From CAYMKL01 sp964390805 (GTDB taxonomy: Bacteria; Chloroflexota; Anaerolineae; VGOG01), in NCBI GenBank assembly GCA_964390805.1, contig CAYMKL010000008.1:1-64000 (forward strand): 64,000 bases of DNA, given 5' to 3'. Below are positions 8,313 through 16,578 of this stretch, in pieces. The notes beneath the pieces are model-generated. The model saw nothing but the letters and a program-made list of their open reading frames with translations, ran no database searches and was not told where the DNA came from. Position numbers and translations under genes: made by a program. How positions within the stretch are numbered: position 1 is the first letter of the stretch; every line of letters starts with the position of its first letter.

Positions 8313-9833
8313 GTGACAGATGATAGCCACCATCCGTCTCATGGGGGCGGCACAAACGACGCCCCACAATCCCATACCGACCCATCGCTGGAAAGACTGC
8401 GCGACATCCTGTTTGGTCACTACCGCCAACGGATTGCCGAGCTCGAAGCGGAGCTGGACGACCTGGAGCGACGTGTCACCGATGAAGATGCGTTGATTGC
8501 CATGGTCGCTCCGGTGCTGGGCGACGTTATCCGCCGTAGGATCCGCGACGCCCGCGAGGAGATGGTCGAGGCCCTATACCCTATCATCGGACAAACCGTC
8601 GTCCGAGCTGTGTCGGAGGCCATCCGCGATCTGGCTCGCAAGATAGATGCCCAGATGCGCACTTCGTTTAGCCCGCAGGCGCTGTGGCGACGCTTGAAAG
8701 CGCGGGTCGCGGGTGTCTCCGGAGCCGAAATGGCTTTGCGCGAGTCGCTGGCCTTTGAAGTAGCTGAAGTCTTTCTTATTCACCGTGAGAGCGGCCTGCT
8801 GCTGTGGCACATTTCGCCCGACCCCGGCGCTTCACCCGATTCTGATCTCATCAGCGGCATGCTGACCGCGATCCGCGACTTCGCTCAGGATGTCTTTGGC
8901 CGGGGTGAGGAGGGCCAGCTCGACGAGATTCAGTACGGCGAACGGCGTATCCTGATAGAAGCAGCCCGACACGCCTACTTGGCCGTGGTGGTTGACGGGA
9001 TCGAGCCTCCGGGCTTCCGGGCCCAGATACGCGAGCGGATCATCGAGGTAGAGTACACCCACGAGAAAACCCTGCGCCATTACGAGGGCGACCCCACTGC
9101 GTTGGCCCCGGTCGAGGAGTCTCTCCGTTCACTGATAACAGCCACCGAGGCGCCAGGGTTAAGCCCTACCCAGAAGCGCATGCTGGCTGTAGGATCAGGT
9201 CTGATAGTCGTCTGTGTCGTGGTGTCCTGCTTTGTCGGACGATGGGCATGGCAAGCGGTACGCAGTACCCCGACTCCCTTGCCGGTTGTCGAGCCAACTT
9301 CAACGCCGACACTTACGGCCACCCCTTCGCCGACAGCGACGTCCACGGCCATCCCTTCGCCAACGGCTACTGCCGCAGCCACTGGTACTGCCACCTTGAC
9401 TCCATCACCCACATCCACAGCTACTCCATCGCCTACACCCACACCCATACCCACGGCCACGTCTACCTCTACCTCCACGGCCACACCTACTGCTACGACC
9501 ACACGTACTGCTACGACCACACCTACCTCCACGGCCACACCTACCTCGACCGCCACGCCTGCCCCTACGGCCACGTCCACCCCTGCTCCCGTGATAGGAG
9601 TGATGACCGGTCACGTGTGGCTGCGCGCTGAGCCATTCGACGATTCGCCTCGCCTGGGTGTGATTCTGGAGCGAGGCCAGCAGGTGGAGATTCTGGCCGT
9701 CTCTGGCAATTGGTATCAGGTGCGTTGGATACCACAGGCTCAGGCTGAAGCGATTGGTTGGGTGCCGGCCAGATGGGTGGGGACGACGACGCCCATCCCG
9801 GCGCGGATTGTCACGCCCACTATCGGGTCGTAG
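8313..9833 (+). CDS. Membrane-anchored coiled-coil protein with extracellular SH3b-like domain
   Basis: A 506-residue bitopic protein. A cytoplasmic helical region (about 25-285) starts with the LRDILFG module shared with the preceding gene. One membrane segment follows (about 293-313, GLIVVCVVVSCFVGRWAW). Outside is a roughly 110-residue Thr-Pro-rich stalk (about 318-425), then an SH3b-like domain (about 430-500, GHVWLRAEPFDDSPRLGVIL to GWVPARWVG) of the kind that often binds cell wall. The cytoplasmic part includes a segment (about 60-115) with several conserved-looking Arg/Glu and Pro residues. The layout suggests a device that connects the cell wall to cytoplasmic signalling. GTG at 8313, 14 bases after the previous stop. 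Not a family I can name. Confidence 0.78.
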   Translation: MTDDSHHPSHGGGTNDAPQSHTDPSLERLRDILFGHYRQRIAELEAELDDLERRVTDEDALIAMVAPVLGDVIRRRIRDAREEMVEALYPIIGQTVVRAVSEAIRDLARKIDAQMRTSFSPQALWRRLKARVAGVSGAEMALRESLAFEVAEVFLIHRESGLLLWHISPDPGASPDSDLISGMLTAIRDFAQDVFGRGEEGQLDEIQYGERRILIEAARHAYLAVVVDGIEPPGFRAQIRERIIEVEYTHEKTLRHYEGDPTALAPVEESLRSLITATEAPGLSPTQKRMLAVGSGLIVVCVVVSCFVGRWAWQAVRSTPTPLPVVEPTSTPTLTATPSPTATSTAIPSPTATAAATGTATLTPSPTSTATPSPTPTPIPTATSTSTSTATPTATTTRTATTTPTSTATPTSTATPAPTATSTPAPVIGVMTGHVWLRAEPFDDSPRLGVILERGQQVEILAVSGNWYQVRWIPQAQAEAIGWVPARWVGTTTPIPARIVTPTIGS

Positions 9834-9853
9834 AGTGGAGGGGGGGGCGAAGC

Positions 9854-11011
9854 ATGGATCCGACCATAGCCCAGTTGATACTGCAAGACCGCAAGTTGGC
9901 CTACGCCATCACCGATCGCAGCCTGAACGTGGTGGAGGTGAGCGGCTCGGTAGATGTCTTTCACAACAACATCAAGACCGGCGTAGGGCACTCGCTGCTG
10001 GACCTGGTGCCTGAGTTGGTCGGTAGCGAGGCGGTGCTGGCCGACATCCTAGCCGGGGCGTTGCCCCGGTTTGAACTGGCGTGGGTCAACCGCGAAGCGG
10101 CCGATGGCCGGACCATCTACGTGACCATGGTGGACCTTCCTTATCGAGACCGAACGGGATGGATCAGCGGCCTCATCCACTTGGTGGAGGATGTCACCGA
10201 GATAGGAACGCTTCAACAGCGATTGGTCCAACATCGCAACGAGTTGCGCTTGCTACGGGACCAACTGGCCGAGCGCACCGCCGACCTGGAGACTTTCTCC
10301 TACTCTGTCTCCCATGACCTGCGCGCTCCCCTGCGAGTCATCCAGGGCCTCAGTCAGGCCTTGCTGGAGGACTACGCGGAGCGGCTGGGCTCGGTCGGTC
10401 AGGATTACGCCGCGAACATCGTCGCTGCTGCTCAGCATATGGACAACCTGATTCAAGACCTGTTGGCCTACAGCCACCTCAGCCGCGCCGAGATAAAACT
10501 CAAGCCGGTGAACCTGAAGCGGGTCGTCGAAGAGGTTCTCAGCCAACTGGAGGCCGAGATCAGGGAGAGGGGCGCCCAGGTGGTTGTAGAGCAGCCGCTG
10601 CCAAGGGTGATGGGCCATTATACCACCCTGCTCCAGGTCGTGACGAACCTGTTGACGAACGCCGTGAAGTTTGTGACTTCCGGAGTGAAGCCCCGGGTAT
10701 GGATGTGGGCCGAAGAGCGCGAAGAGGAGGTGCTCCTGTGGACAGAAGACAACGGCATAGGTATTGCTCTGGAAGACCAGGAGCGCATCTTCCGCGCATT
10801 TGAGCGCCTGCACGGACTTGAGACCTACCCCGGCACCGGCATCGGCCTGGCTATCGTGCACAAAGGAGTGACGCGCTTGGGTGGCCGTGTGGGAGTGGAG
10901 TCAGAGATCGGGCGAGGGAGTCGGTTCTGGGTAGAGTTATCAAAGGTGGAGCGAAGATCATCCGTACTGCTTGAGAGTCAGCTAGAGGAAAGAGGTAGTG
11001 GTAAGCTATGA
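9854..11011 (+). CDS. PAS-domain sensor histidine kinase
   Basis: A 385-residue soluble kinase. Residues about 1-115 form a PAS-like sensor beginning MDPTIAQLILQDRKLAYAI. After a coiled coil comes a HisKA domain with phospho-acceptor H154 in SYSVSHDLRAPL, then a HATPase_c domain (about 255-370) with the N box NLLTNAVKF, G1 DNGIGI, F box, and G2 GTGIGLAIV. The phytochrome-type H box is typical of HWE/bacteriophytochrome-like kinases. I chose the ATG at 9854, preceded by a G-rich ribosome site, rather than the upstream in-frame ATG at 9758, which lies inside the previous gene. The stop overlaps the next gene's start by four bases (ATGA), so the kinase and the response regulator are translationally coupled and probably a pair. 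A truncated copy of this gene's N terminus lies at 12916-13047. Confidence 0.9.
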   Translation: MDPTIAQLILQDRKLAYAITDRSLNVVEVSGSVDVFHNNIKTGVGHSLLDLVPELVGSEAVLADILAGALPRFELAWVNREAADGRTIYVTMVDLPYRDRTGWISGLIHLVEDVTEIGTLQQRLVQHRNELRLLRDQLAERTADLETFSYSVSHDLRAPLRVIQGLSQALLEDYAERLGSVGQDYAANIVAAAQHMDNLIQDLLAYSHLSRAEIKLKPVNLKRVVEEVLSQLEAEIRERGAQVVVEQPLPRVMGHYTTLLQVVTNLLTNAVKFVTSGVKPRVWMWAEEREEEVLLWTEDNGIGIALEDQERIFRAFERLHGLETYPGTGIGLAIVHKGVTRLGGRVGVESEIGRGSRFWVELSKVERRSSVLLESQLEERGSGKL

Positions 11012-12399
11012 ACAGCGGATTACGTATCCTTCTGATTGATGACAACCCTGGTGATCGCATCCTGATCATGCGCGAAATGAGTCGGGAGTTTCCGGACCTT
11101 CGGGTGGAACAAATCGCTGAGCCGGAGGACCTAGCTAGGGCACTGGAGGCAGGCAACTTCGACCTGGCGATCACTGACTACCGGTTGCACTGGACGGACG
11201 GCCTGGCAGTTCTCCGCGCCATCAAGACCCGCTGGCCCGACCGCCCGGTGGTCATGTTTACCGCTACCGGTACCCAAGAGGTCGCCGTGGAGGCCATGAA
11301 GGCTGGCTTGTCCGACTACGTGATCAAGGCGCCCAAACACTTTGCCCGTCTGCCGGCGGCGGTGCGGTCAGCCCTGGAGAAGGTCCGGGAGCGTCAGGCG
11401 CGGAGAGAGGCCGAATCCCGCTACCGTTGTCTGTTTGATCGGGTGCCTGTGGGGCTCTACCGGACTACGCCGGAGGGGCGGATTCTCGACGCTAACCTGG
11501 CAATGGTGCAGATGCTGGGCTACCCAGGCCGGGAGTCCTTACTGGTGGCCAACGCGGCCGACCTGTACGTGGACCCCGAGGATCGTCGGGAATGGCAGGC
11601 CCTGATGGAACCCCAGGGGATTGTGCGTGATTTCGAGGTGCGGTTTCGCCGCCGCGACGGAACGATCATTTGGATGCGGGATAGCTCCCGGGCCGTCCAG
11701 GATCACGAGGGCCAGGTGCGATATTACGAGGGAAGCCTGGAAGAGATCACCGAGCGCAAGCGGGCGGAAGAGGAGCTTCGGGAGAGCTACGCAAAACTAC
11801 AGAGAGCCTTGGAAGTAACGATCCATACCCTGGTGTCAGCAATTGAGATGAGGGATCCGTACACGGCTGGCCATCAACGGCGGGTAACTCAGCTAACCTG
11901 CGCTATCGCCAAGGAGATGGGCCTTCCCAAGGAGCGGATTGAGGGACTCCGCATGGCCGGGCTGATTCATGATATCGGCAAGATCAACATACCTGCTGAG
12001 ATTCTCAGCAAGCCCGGCCGGTTAACCGAACTCGAGAGTGGTCTGATTCAAGCGCACGTGCGAGTTGGCGGCGACGTATTGAATGGGACGACGGAGTTCC
12101 CATGGCCCGTTGCTGAAATCGTGCTCCAACATCACGAGAGGCTGGATGGTTCTGGTTATCCTGCAAGTCTTCTGCGTGAGGACATCTTGCTGGAAGCAAA
12201 GATTCTGGCTGTAGCAGATGTTGTTGAGGCCATGGCCTCTCACCGGCCCTACAGATCAGCTCGCGGTATAGACCAGGCCCTAGAAGAAATCTCACAGAAC
12301 AAGGATGTCCTCTATGATGCTGACGTGGTAGACACTTGTCTGAGGCTCTTCTCCGAGAAGGGGTTTGAGTTCGAGCAGGACTATGAGATGGGGAGATGA
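11008..12399 (+). CDS. Response regulator with PAS and HD-GYP domains
   Basis: Likely a phosphorylation-controlled c-di-GMP phosphodiesterase (463 residues). Receiver domain about 5-125 with acid pocket D11-D12, phospho-acceptor D57 in AITDYRL and K107 in YVIKAPK; PAS about 138-252 with an ITERKRAEEEL end; HD-GYP about 265-440 with H321-D322 in LIHDIGKINIP. The usual GTGYPxGL reads GSGYPASL (381-388), a small departure from the consensus that may or may not affect activity. ATG overlaps the kinase stop. It is probably the target of the kinase encoded just upstream. Confidence 0.9.
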   Translation: MNSGLRILLIDDNPGDRILIMREMSREFPDLRVEQIAEPEDLARALEAGNFDLAITDYRLHWTDGLAVLRAIKTRWPDRPVVMFTATGTQEVAVEAMKAGLSDYVIKAPKHFARLPAAVRSALEKVRERQARREAESRYRCLFDRVPVGLYRTTPEGRILDANLAMVQMLGYPGRESLLVANAADLYVDPEDRREWQALMEPQGIVRDFEVRFRRRDGTIIWMRDSSRAVQDHEGQVRYYEGSLEEITERKRAEEELRESYAKLQRALEVTIHTLVSAIEMRDPYTAGHQRRVTQLTCAIAKEMGLPKERIEGLRMAGLIHDIGKINIPAEILSKPGRLTELESGLIQAHVRVGGDVLNGTTEFPWPVAEIVLQHHERLDGSGYPASLLREDILLEAKILAVADVVEAMASHRPYRSARGIDQALEEISQNKDVLYDADVVDTCLRLFSEKGFEFEQDYEMGR

Positions 12400-12400
12400 G

Positions 12401-12919
12401 ATGGTGATGGCGTTTAGTAAGAAAGTGTGTCTGTTGGGTGAGTTCGCTGTCGGCAAAACCAGCCTGGTCCGTCGTTTTGTGCATAACCTATTCGACGACA
12501 GATACATCAGCACTATCGGCGTCAAGGTCAGCCGCAAGACGGTGGTGGTTCCGCGCGTTGGGGAGGTTGTGGAGCTGACGATGATGCTGTGGGATTTGGG
12601 CGGCGGCGAGGAGTTCAACCAGGTGCGGCCAAGCTACCTGCGTGGAGCTGCTGGCGCGGTGTTGGTTTGCGACCTGACGCGACCCGAAACCCTTCATAGC
12701 TTGCAGGTCTACGCCAATGACTTGCTCAATATCAACGCAGATGCCCAGCTTGTCTTGGCCGCCAACAAGCGTGATCTCGACGACCAGCGGCAGCTTACCC
12801 CGGCGCAGATTGAGGATGTCGCCGCTAGTTTCAGCGCCCCCTATTATCTCACCAGTGCCAAGACCGGCAGTGAAGTGGAAGTCCTCTTTCTCCAACTTGG
12901 GCGCTTGCTAGTGGTGTGA
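12401..12919 (+). CDS. Ras/Rab-like small GTPase
   Basis: A 172-residue P-loop GTPase of the Ras superfamily (bacterial Rab/Rup-like group). It shows the P loop GEFAVGKTS (13-21), switch I Thr38 in YISTIGVKV, G3 WDLGGGE (64-70), G4 NKRD (122-125) and G5 SAK (152-154). The residue matching Ras Gln61 is Gly69, so intrinsic or assisted hydrolysis must differ from standard Ras. I start at ATG 12401; an in-frame ATG at 12365 would overlap the previous gene. No C-terminal lipidation signal or membrane segment is present. No MglB/roadblock partner is encoded nearby; the coiled-coil proteins at 7900-9833 are the best candidates for effectors (inference). Such GTPases in bacteria have been linked to polarity and motility, but this one's role is unknown. 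Confidence 0.9.
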   Translation: MVMAFSKKVCLLGEFAVGKTSLVRRFVHNLFDDRYISTIGVKVSRKTVVVPRVGEVVELTMMLWDLGGGEEFNQVRPSYLRGAAGAVLVCDLTRPETLHSLQVYANDLLNINADAQLVLAANKRDLDDQRQLTPAQIEDVAASFSAPYYLTSAKTGSEVEVLFLQLGRLLVV

Positions 12920-13047
12920 ACTACCGGGGACGTCGCCTGGATCCCGCTGTGGCGCAGCTGATATTACAGGACCGCAAGATCGCCTTCGTGACGAGGGAGA
13001 CGCGTTTCAAGCCAGGCCCGCCTCCTTTCTTGAGGAACGACATCTGA
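12916..13047 (+). pseudogene. Truncated remnant of a second PAS sensor gene
   Basis: A 43-codon frame starting GTG inside the GTPase stop codon encodes LDPAVAQLILQDRKIAFVT, clearly similar to residues 2-20 of the kinase at 9854 (DPTIAQLILQDRKLAYAIT). It then runs into unrelated sequence and stops. It looks like the 5' end of a lost paralogue in the same operon. Confidence 0.65.
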
Positions 13048-13071
13048 ATCACAGCCTGCCCCTTTGGCTGT

Positions 13072-13100
13072 TTGCCAAGAGAGCCAGGTTGTGATATACT
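13072..13100 (+). promoter_or_regulatory. Promoter of the cobalamin-regulated operon
   Basis: TTGCCA at 13072-13077, 17-base spacer, and TATACT at 13095-13100. The transcript would begin at about 13107, just ahead of the riboswitch. Confidence 0.75.
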
Positions 13101-13119
13101 ATGGCCCAAGAACTGAATA

Positions 13120-13330
13120 CTGACCGGTAGAGGTGACCTAGACCGAAAGGCTAGGCTGAAAAGGGGAAGTCCGGTGCGACTCCGGCGCTGTCCCGCAACT
13201 GTAACCCGGCGAATACCGAATATCCAATACCCAATATCGAACGCCTGAAGTCTGTCGGATACGAGTATTGGGATATTCGACATTGGGTATTGGCCAGGAA
13301 GCCAGGATACCTGCCTCTCCGCGGTTCCAG
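13120..13330 (+). ncRNA. Cobalamin riboswitch
   Basis: Senses adenosylcobalamin or a related corrinoid and controls btuFCD-type genes. Conserved blocks are present in order: GGGAAGTCCGGTGCGACTCC, GCGCTGTCCCGCAACTG, and GCCAGGATACCTGCC. The variable arm between them (about 13210-13292) is a long hairpin built from the repeat CCAATACCCAATATCGA (13225-13241) facing TCGACATTGGGTATTGG; a copy of that repeat also occurs in the GH9 gene at about 47565-47595. Confidence 0.93.
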
Positions 13331-13381
13331 AAACCCTCGCGAGAAAGGGGGCGGGAACATCATGAACGAAGTATAGTGAAC

Positions 13382-13417
13382 AATCCCCTTGTCGAACCAG
13401 GCAAGGGGATTTTGTTT
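13382..13417 (+). terminator. Intrinsic terminator after the cobalamin riboswitch
   Basis: AATCCCCTTG (13382-13391) pairs with CAAGGGGATT (13402-13411), followed by TTGTTT. It is the probable expression platform: ligand binding would favour termination before btuF. Direct repeats of GTGAAACGTGA follow at about 13419-13445. Confidence 0.8.
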
Positions 13418-13477
13418 CGTGAAACGTGAAGGCGTGAAACGTGACTATCACACTTAAGAACAAAGGAGATACTACCA

Positions 13478-14431
13478 ATGAAAACCCATAAGTCGCTAGT
13501 CCTGTTGACCCTGTGGGGTCTGTTGATCATCGCCTTGGCCGGATGCGCAAGCGCTGAGGCGCCGGAGGCTTCGGAGCCGGCTGGGACTGAGGCGCCCGAC
13601 TCTGTTAGCGTGGTTGACGACGCCGGCCGCACGGTGGAGGTCGTCAGTGACCCCCAGCGCCTCATCTCCCTGGCCCCTTCTAACACCGAGATCCTCTTCG
13701 CCCTGGGCCTGGGCGACAAAGTGGTGGGTGTGACCGACTTCTGCGATTATCCAGAGGCGGCTCAGTCCATTGAGAAGGTGGGCGGCATGGAGCACAACCT
13801 GGAGAAGATCGTGGCCCTCGACCCCGACCTGGTATTGGCCATTGGTGGCAGCCCCGCTCAGGTGGAAAAGGCAATCGAAATCGAGAAGCTGGGCCTCACA
13901 GTGCTGGTTCTGGAGCCCGGAGACATCGAGAGCATCATGGCCGACGTTGAGCTGATGGGGAAGGCCACGGGCGCTGAGAAGGAAGCCGGTCAGTTGGCAG
14001 CCCAGATGCAGAAACGCTTCGACGAGATCACTGCTAAGGCTAAAGGGGCGGAGAGCAAACCCAAGGTGTTCTTTGAGTTGGACGCTACCGATCCTTCCAA
14101 GCCCTATACGCCAGGGCCTGGCTCCTTCATTGATGCTTTGATCAGCCTGGCCGGCGGCTCAAACATCGGGGCCAGCGCGCAGATGCAGTGGGCCCAGCTC
14201 AGCACCGAGGAGATCATCGCCCAGGATCCGGAGGTCATCGTCCTCGGCGACGCCAACTACGGTGTGACCATTGAGATGGTGAAGGAGCGGCCCGGCTGGT
14301 CAGTCATCACCGCCGTAGAAAACGGCGCCATCTATCCCATTGATGACATCCTGATCAGCCGTCCTGGGCCGCGCATCATTGACGGCCTGGAGGCTCTGGC
14401 GAGAATCATACATCCGGAGCTGTTCAAATAA
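13478..14431 (+). CDS. btuF: Corrinoid ABC transporter substrate-binding lipoprotein
   Basis: Binds a corrinoid outside the cell and hands it to the permease. It has a lipoprotein signal (1-23) with lipobox LAGC, so it is anchored through Cys at about 24, and a class III binding-protein fold (317 residues) with VVDDAGRTVEVVSDPQRLISLAPSNTEILFALGLGDKVVGVT, given here as separate motifs VVDDAGR and SLAPSNTEILFALG. The two-lobed fold is joined by a long helix typical of BtuF/FhuD. ATG at 13478 follows AAAGGAG. First gene after the cobalamin riboswitch, which is the main reason to prefer cobalamin over iron-siderophore as ligand. Confidence 0.88.
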   Translation: MKTHKSLVLLTLWGLLIIALAGCASAEAPEASEPAGTEAPDSVSVVDDAGRTVEVVSDPQRLISLAPSNTEILFALGLGDKVVGVTDFCDYPEAAQSIEKVGGMEHNLEKIVALDPDLVLAIGGSPAQVEKAIEIEKLGLTVLVLEPGDIESIMADVELMGKATGAEKEAGQLAAQMQKRFDEITAKAKGAESKPKVFFELDATDPSKPYTPGPGSFIDALISLAGGSNIGASAQMQWAQLSTEEIIAQDPEVIVLGDANYGVTIEMVKERPGWSVITAVENGAIYPIDDILISRPGPRIIDGLEALARIIHPELFK

Positions 14432-14475
14432 GCGCCAAGCGCCATAGCGTCAAAGCGTGCTAGCGGCAGGCCAAC

Positions 14476-14519
14476 TGAGCGCTGAGACGCCTGGACGCTA
14501 GGACGCTGAGACGCTGAAG
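14476..14519. repeat. Short degenerate tandem repeat GACGCTGA
   Basis: Five imperfect copies of GACGCTGA/GACGCTAG fill most of the btuF-btuC gap. No function assigned. Confidence 0.6.
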
Positions 14520-14531
14520 AAGGGACTGGTT

Positions 14532-15590
14532 TTGAAACGCCGTAACTCTGTCATCATCATCCTCGTCCTGGCTGTCGCCTTGCTGGGTTGTGTGGTTATG
14601 GCTACCTCATTGGGAGCGGTGGCCATACCCTTCAGCCATGTGACCAGGATGCTGATAGCTCGCCTGCCGGGTATTAACTTATCGCTCAGTTGGTCAGGTA
14701 CATCAACCGGGCTCAGTACCAGCCAGGCGGAGGCCATCATCTTCCAGATTCGCCTGCCACGGGTGGTCACAGCGGCGGTGGTAGGGGGAGCACTGGCCGC
14801 GGCAGGGGCTGTCTTCCAGGGATTGCTGCGCAACCCCATGGCCGACCCCTACATCATCGGCACTTCGGGCGGGGCGGCCCTGGGCGCTACCATAGCTCTG
14901 CTCCTGCCCATCCAGGTGGTCTGGCTCGGCTTCACCCTGGTGCCCTTGGCTGCCTTCGCTGGGGCCCTGGTGACTGTCCTGGTGGTCTATAATATCGCCC
15001 GGGTGGGACCGCGCACGCCCGTCACCACCTTGCTCCTGGCAGGCTTTGCCTTCAGCTCTATGTTGGCCGCCGTGATGTCCTTCCTGATGCTGGTCAGTGG
15101 CCATACCCTGCGGCGGGTGGTGCTCTGGACCATGGGGGGGGTGACGGCCAGCAGTTGGCCTCAGTTGCGCATCGTGGTGCCTTTGATCCTGGCCGGTGTG
15201 GTAGCAGCCCATGCCCTGGCCAATGACCTGAACGCCTTCTTGCTGGGAGAGGAACAGGCGGCCTATCTGGGTGTGAACGTGGAACGGCGTAAGCTGGTCT
15301 TGCTCATGCTGGGCTCGCTCCTGACAGGGGCGGCGGTCTCTGTCAGCGGCCTGGTGGGTTTCATCGGCCTGGTGGTGCCCCACGTGGCGCGCCTGATCTT
15401 CGGGCCCGATCACCGCCTGCTTTTGCCCACTTCCACCCTGATGGGCGGCCTCTTCCTCGTCCTGGCCGACCTGCTGGCTCGATTGCTCTTGGCCCCGGCC
15501 GAGATACCGGTGGGCATCATAACGGCCATGATCGGCGCGCCGTTCTTCATCTACTTGTTGAGGCGCAGCAAACGGGAGTATGCATTCTAG
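14532..15590 (+). CDS. btuC: Corrinoid ABC transporter permease, FecCD/BtuC family
   Basis: A 352-residue membrane subunit forming the channel for cobalamin uptake. About ten hydrophobic segments are visible, and family motifs are present: LRLPRV-type stretch (RLPRVVTAAVVGGALAAAGA, about 74-93), GLLRNPMADPYIIGTSGGA, and VSGLVGFIGLVVPHVAR. The start is TTG at 14532 with a weak AGAAGGG ahead of it, since the membrane segment begins a few residues later and no ATG is better placed. It sits between btuF and btuD in one operon. Confidence 0.9.
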   Translation: MKRRNSVIIILVLAVALLGCVVMATSLGAVAIPFSHVTRMLIARLPGINLSLSWSGTSTGLSTSQAEAIIFQIRLPRVVTAAVVGGALAAAGAVFQGLLRNPMADPYIIGTSGGAALGATIALLLPIQVVWLGFTLVPLAAFAGALVTVLVVYNIARVGPRTPVTTLLLAGFAFSSMLAAVMSFLMLVSGHTLRRVVLWTMGGVTASSWPQLRIVVPLILAGVVAAHALANDLNAFLLGEEQAAYLGVNVERRKLVLLMLGSLLTGAAVSVSGLVGFIGLVVPHVARLIFGPDHRLLLPTSTLMGGLFLVLADLLARLLLAPAEIPVGIITAMIGAPFFIYLLRRSKREYAF

Positions 15591-15594
15591 AGCT

Positions 15595-15690
15595 CTCTCC
15601 CTCCCCTCTGCCCCCTCCCTCTCCCAGGGGTTTGGGAGAGGGAGGGGGAGGCCGCCGTAGGCGGCGGGGGTGGGTGAGGGCAAAGGGAAA
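15595..15690. repeat. Large GC-rich palindrome between btuC and btuD
   Basis: CCCCCTCCCTCTCCCA (15611-15626) is a perfect inverted match of TGGGAGAGGGAGGGGG (15633-15648), followed by GCCGCCGTAGGCGGC. It is of the same general kind as the element inside pdxA. It could weaken btuD expression by forming a stable RNA hairpin. Confidence 0.75.
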
Positions 15691-15698
15691 CGAGGGAA

Positions 15699-16499
15699 AT
15701 GGGGGGAAGTTCTTCTGCCTTGAAGGCTGCGGGTGTTGATTTCCGCTACTACGAAAGCGGTGGCTTGGTCTTGCGCGGGATCAGCCTTGAGCTGGGGGCG
15801 GGCGAACTGGTGAGCCTCATCGGGCCTAACGGCTCGGGCAAGACGACGCTTCTCAGGGTGTTGAGCGGCCTTCTGGCGCCCAGCCGGGGTGCGGTGTATC
15901 TCGATGGGCAGGACTTGCGCGCCTTCGATCGGCGCCAGATAGCGCAGCGCGTGGCGGTGGTGCCCCAGGAGCTGGCCATGCCCTTCGCCTTCAGCGCCTA
16001 CGACATGGTAATGATGGGCCGCACGCCCCACGTACGGCCCATCCTGGGTGCAGGTTCCCGCGACCGCCAGGTGGCAGCAGAAAAAATGGAACTGACCGCT
16101 ACCTCGGTGTTGGCAGATAGGCCCTTCAACGAGTTGTCAGGGGGCGAAAAACAGCGGGTCATCATCGCCATGGCCCTGGCTCAGGAGCCTGAGATACTCC
16201 TCCTCGACGAGCCTACAGTGCATCTCGACATAAATCATCAGGTCGAGATCCTGGAGCTGATCAAGCGCCTCAATCGCCAGGAAGGCCTGACCGTTTTAGC
16301 CACCATGCACGACCTCAACCTGGCTGCTCTTTATTTCAATCGTCTTATCTTGCTAGATGGGGGGCAGGTGGTAGCCAGTGGCAGCCCAGCCGAGGTGCTG
16401 CGCGAGGAGAGCATCCGTCAGGTATTCCAGGCCGATGTGCAGGTGCAGCCACACCCCACTCAGCACATACCTCAGATCGTTGTTCTGCCTCTTACATAA
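15699..16499 (+). CDS. btuD: Corrinoid ABC transporter ATP-binding protein
   Basis: Energises uptake through the BtuC-type permease. The 266 residues show Walker A GPNGSGKTT (about 47-55), Q-loop region VVPQELAMPF, ABC signature LSGGEKQRV (about 147-155), Walker B ILLLDEPTVHLD, and the switch His in TMHDLN. ATG at 15699 follows CGAGGGA. The gene ends convergently with the cyclase gene, with an 79-base gap that holds the palindrome-like AGACCTCCGAGGTTT (about 16504-16518). Confidence 0.9.
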   Translation: MGGSSSALKAAGVDFRYYESGGLVLRGISLELGAGELVSLIGPNGSGKTTLLRVLSGLLAPSRGAVYLDGQDLRAFDRRQIAQRVAVVPQELAMPFAFSAYDMVMMGRTPHVRPILGAGSRDRQVAAEKMELTATSVLADRPFNELSGGEKQRVIIAMALAQEPEILLLDEPTVHLDINHQVEILELIKRLNRQEGLTVLATMHDLNLAALYFNRLILLDGGQVVASGSPAEVLREESIRQVFQADVQVQPHPTQHIPQIVVLPLT

Positions 16500-16578
16500 G
16501 TTGAGACCTCCGAGGTTTCCCAACGACAAAAGACCTGGTTTCTCTCCACATGTCGGGTAGTGAGGCACACTTTTACCG

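Noticed and set aside
14703..16031. 442-codon minus-strand frame opposite btuC and btuD
   Set aside because: It crosses two clear genes and the palindrome between them, and shows only His/Gln-rich low-complexity sequence.
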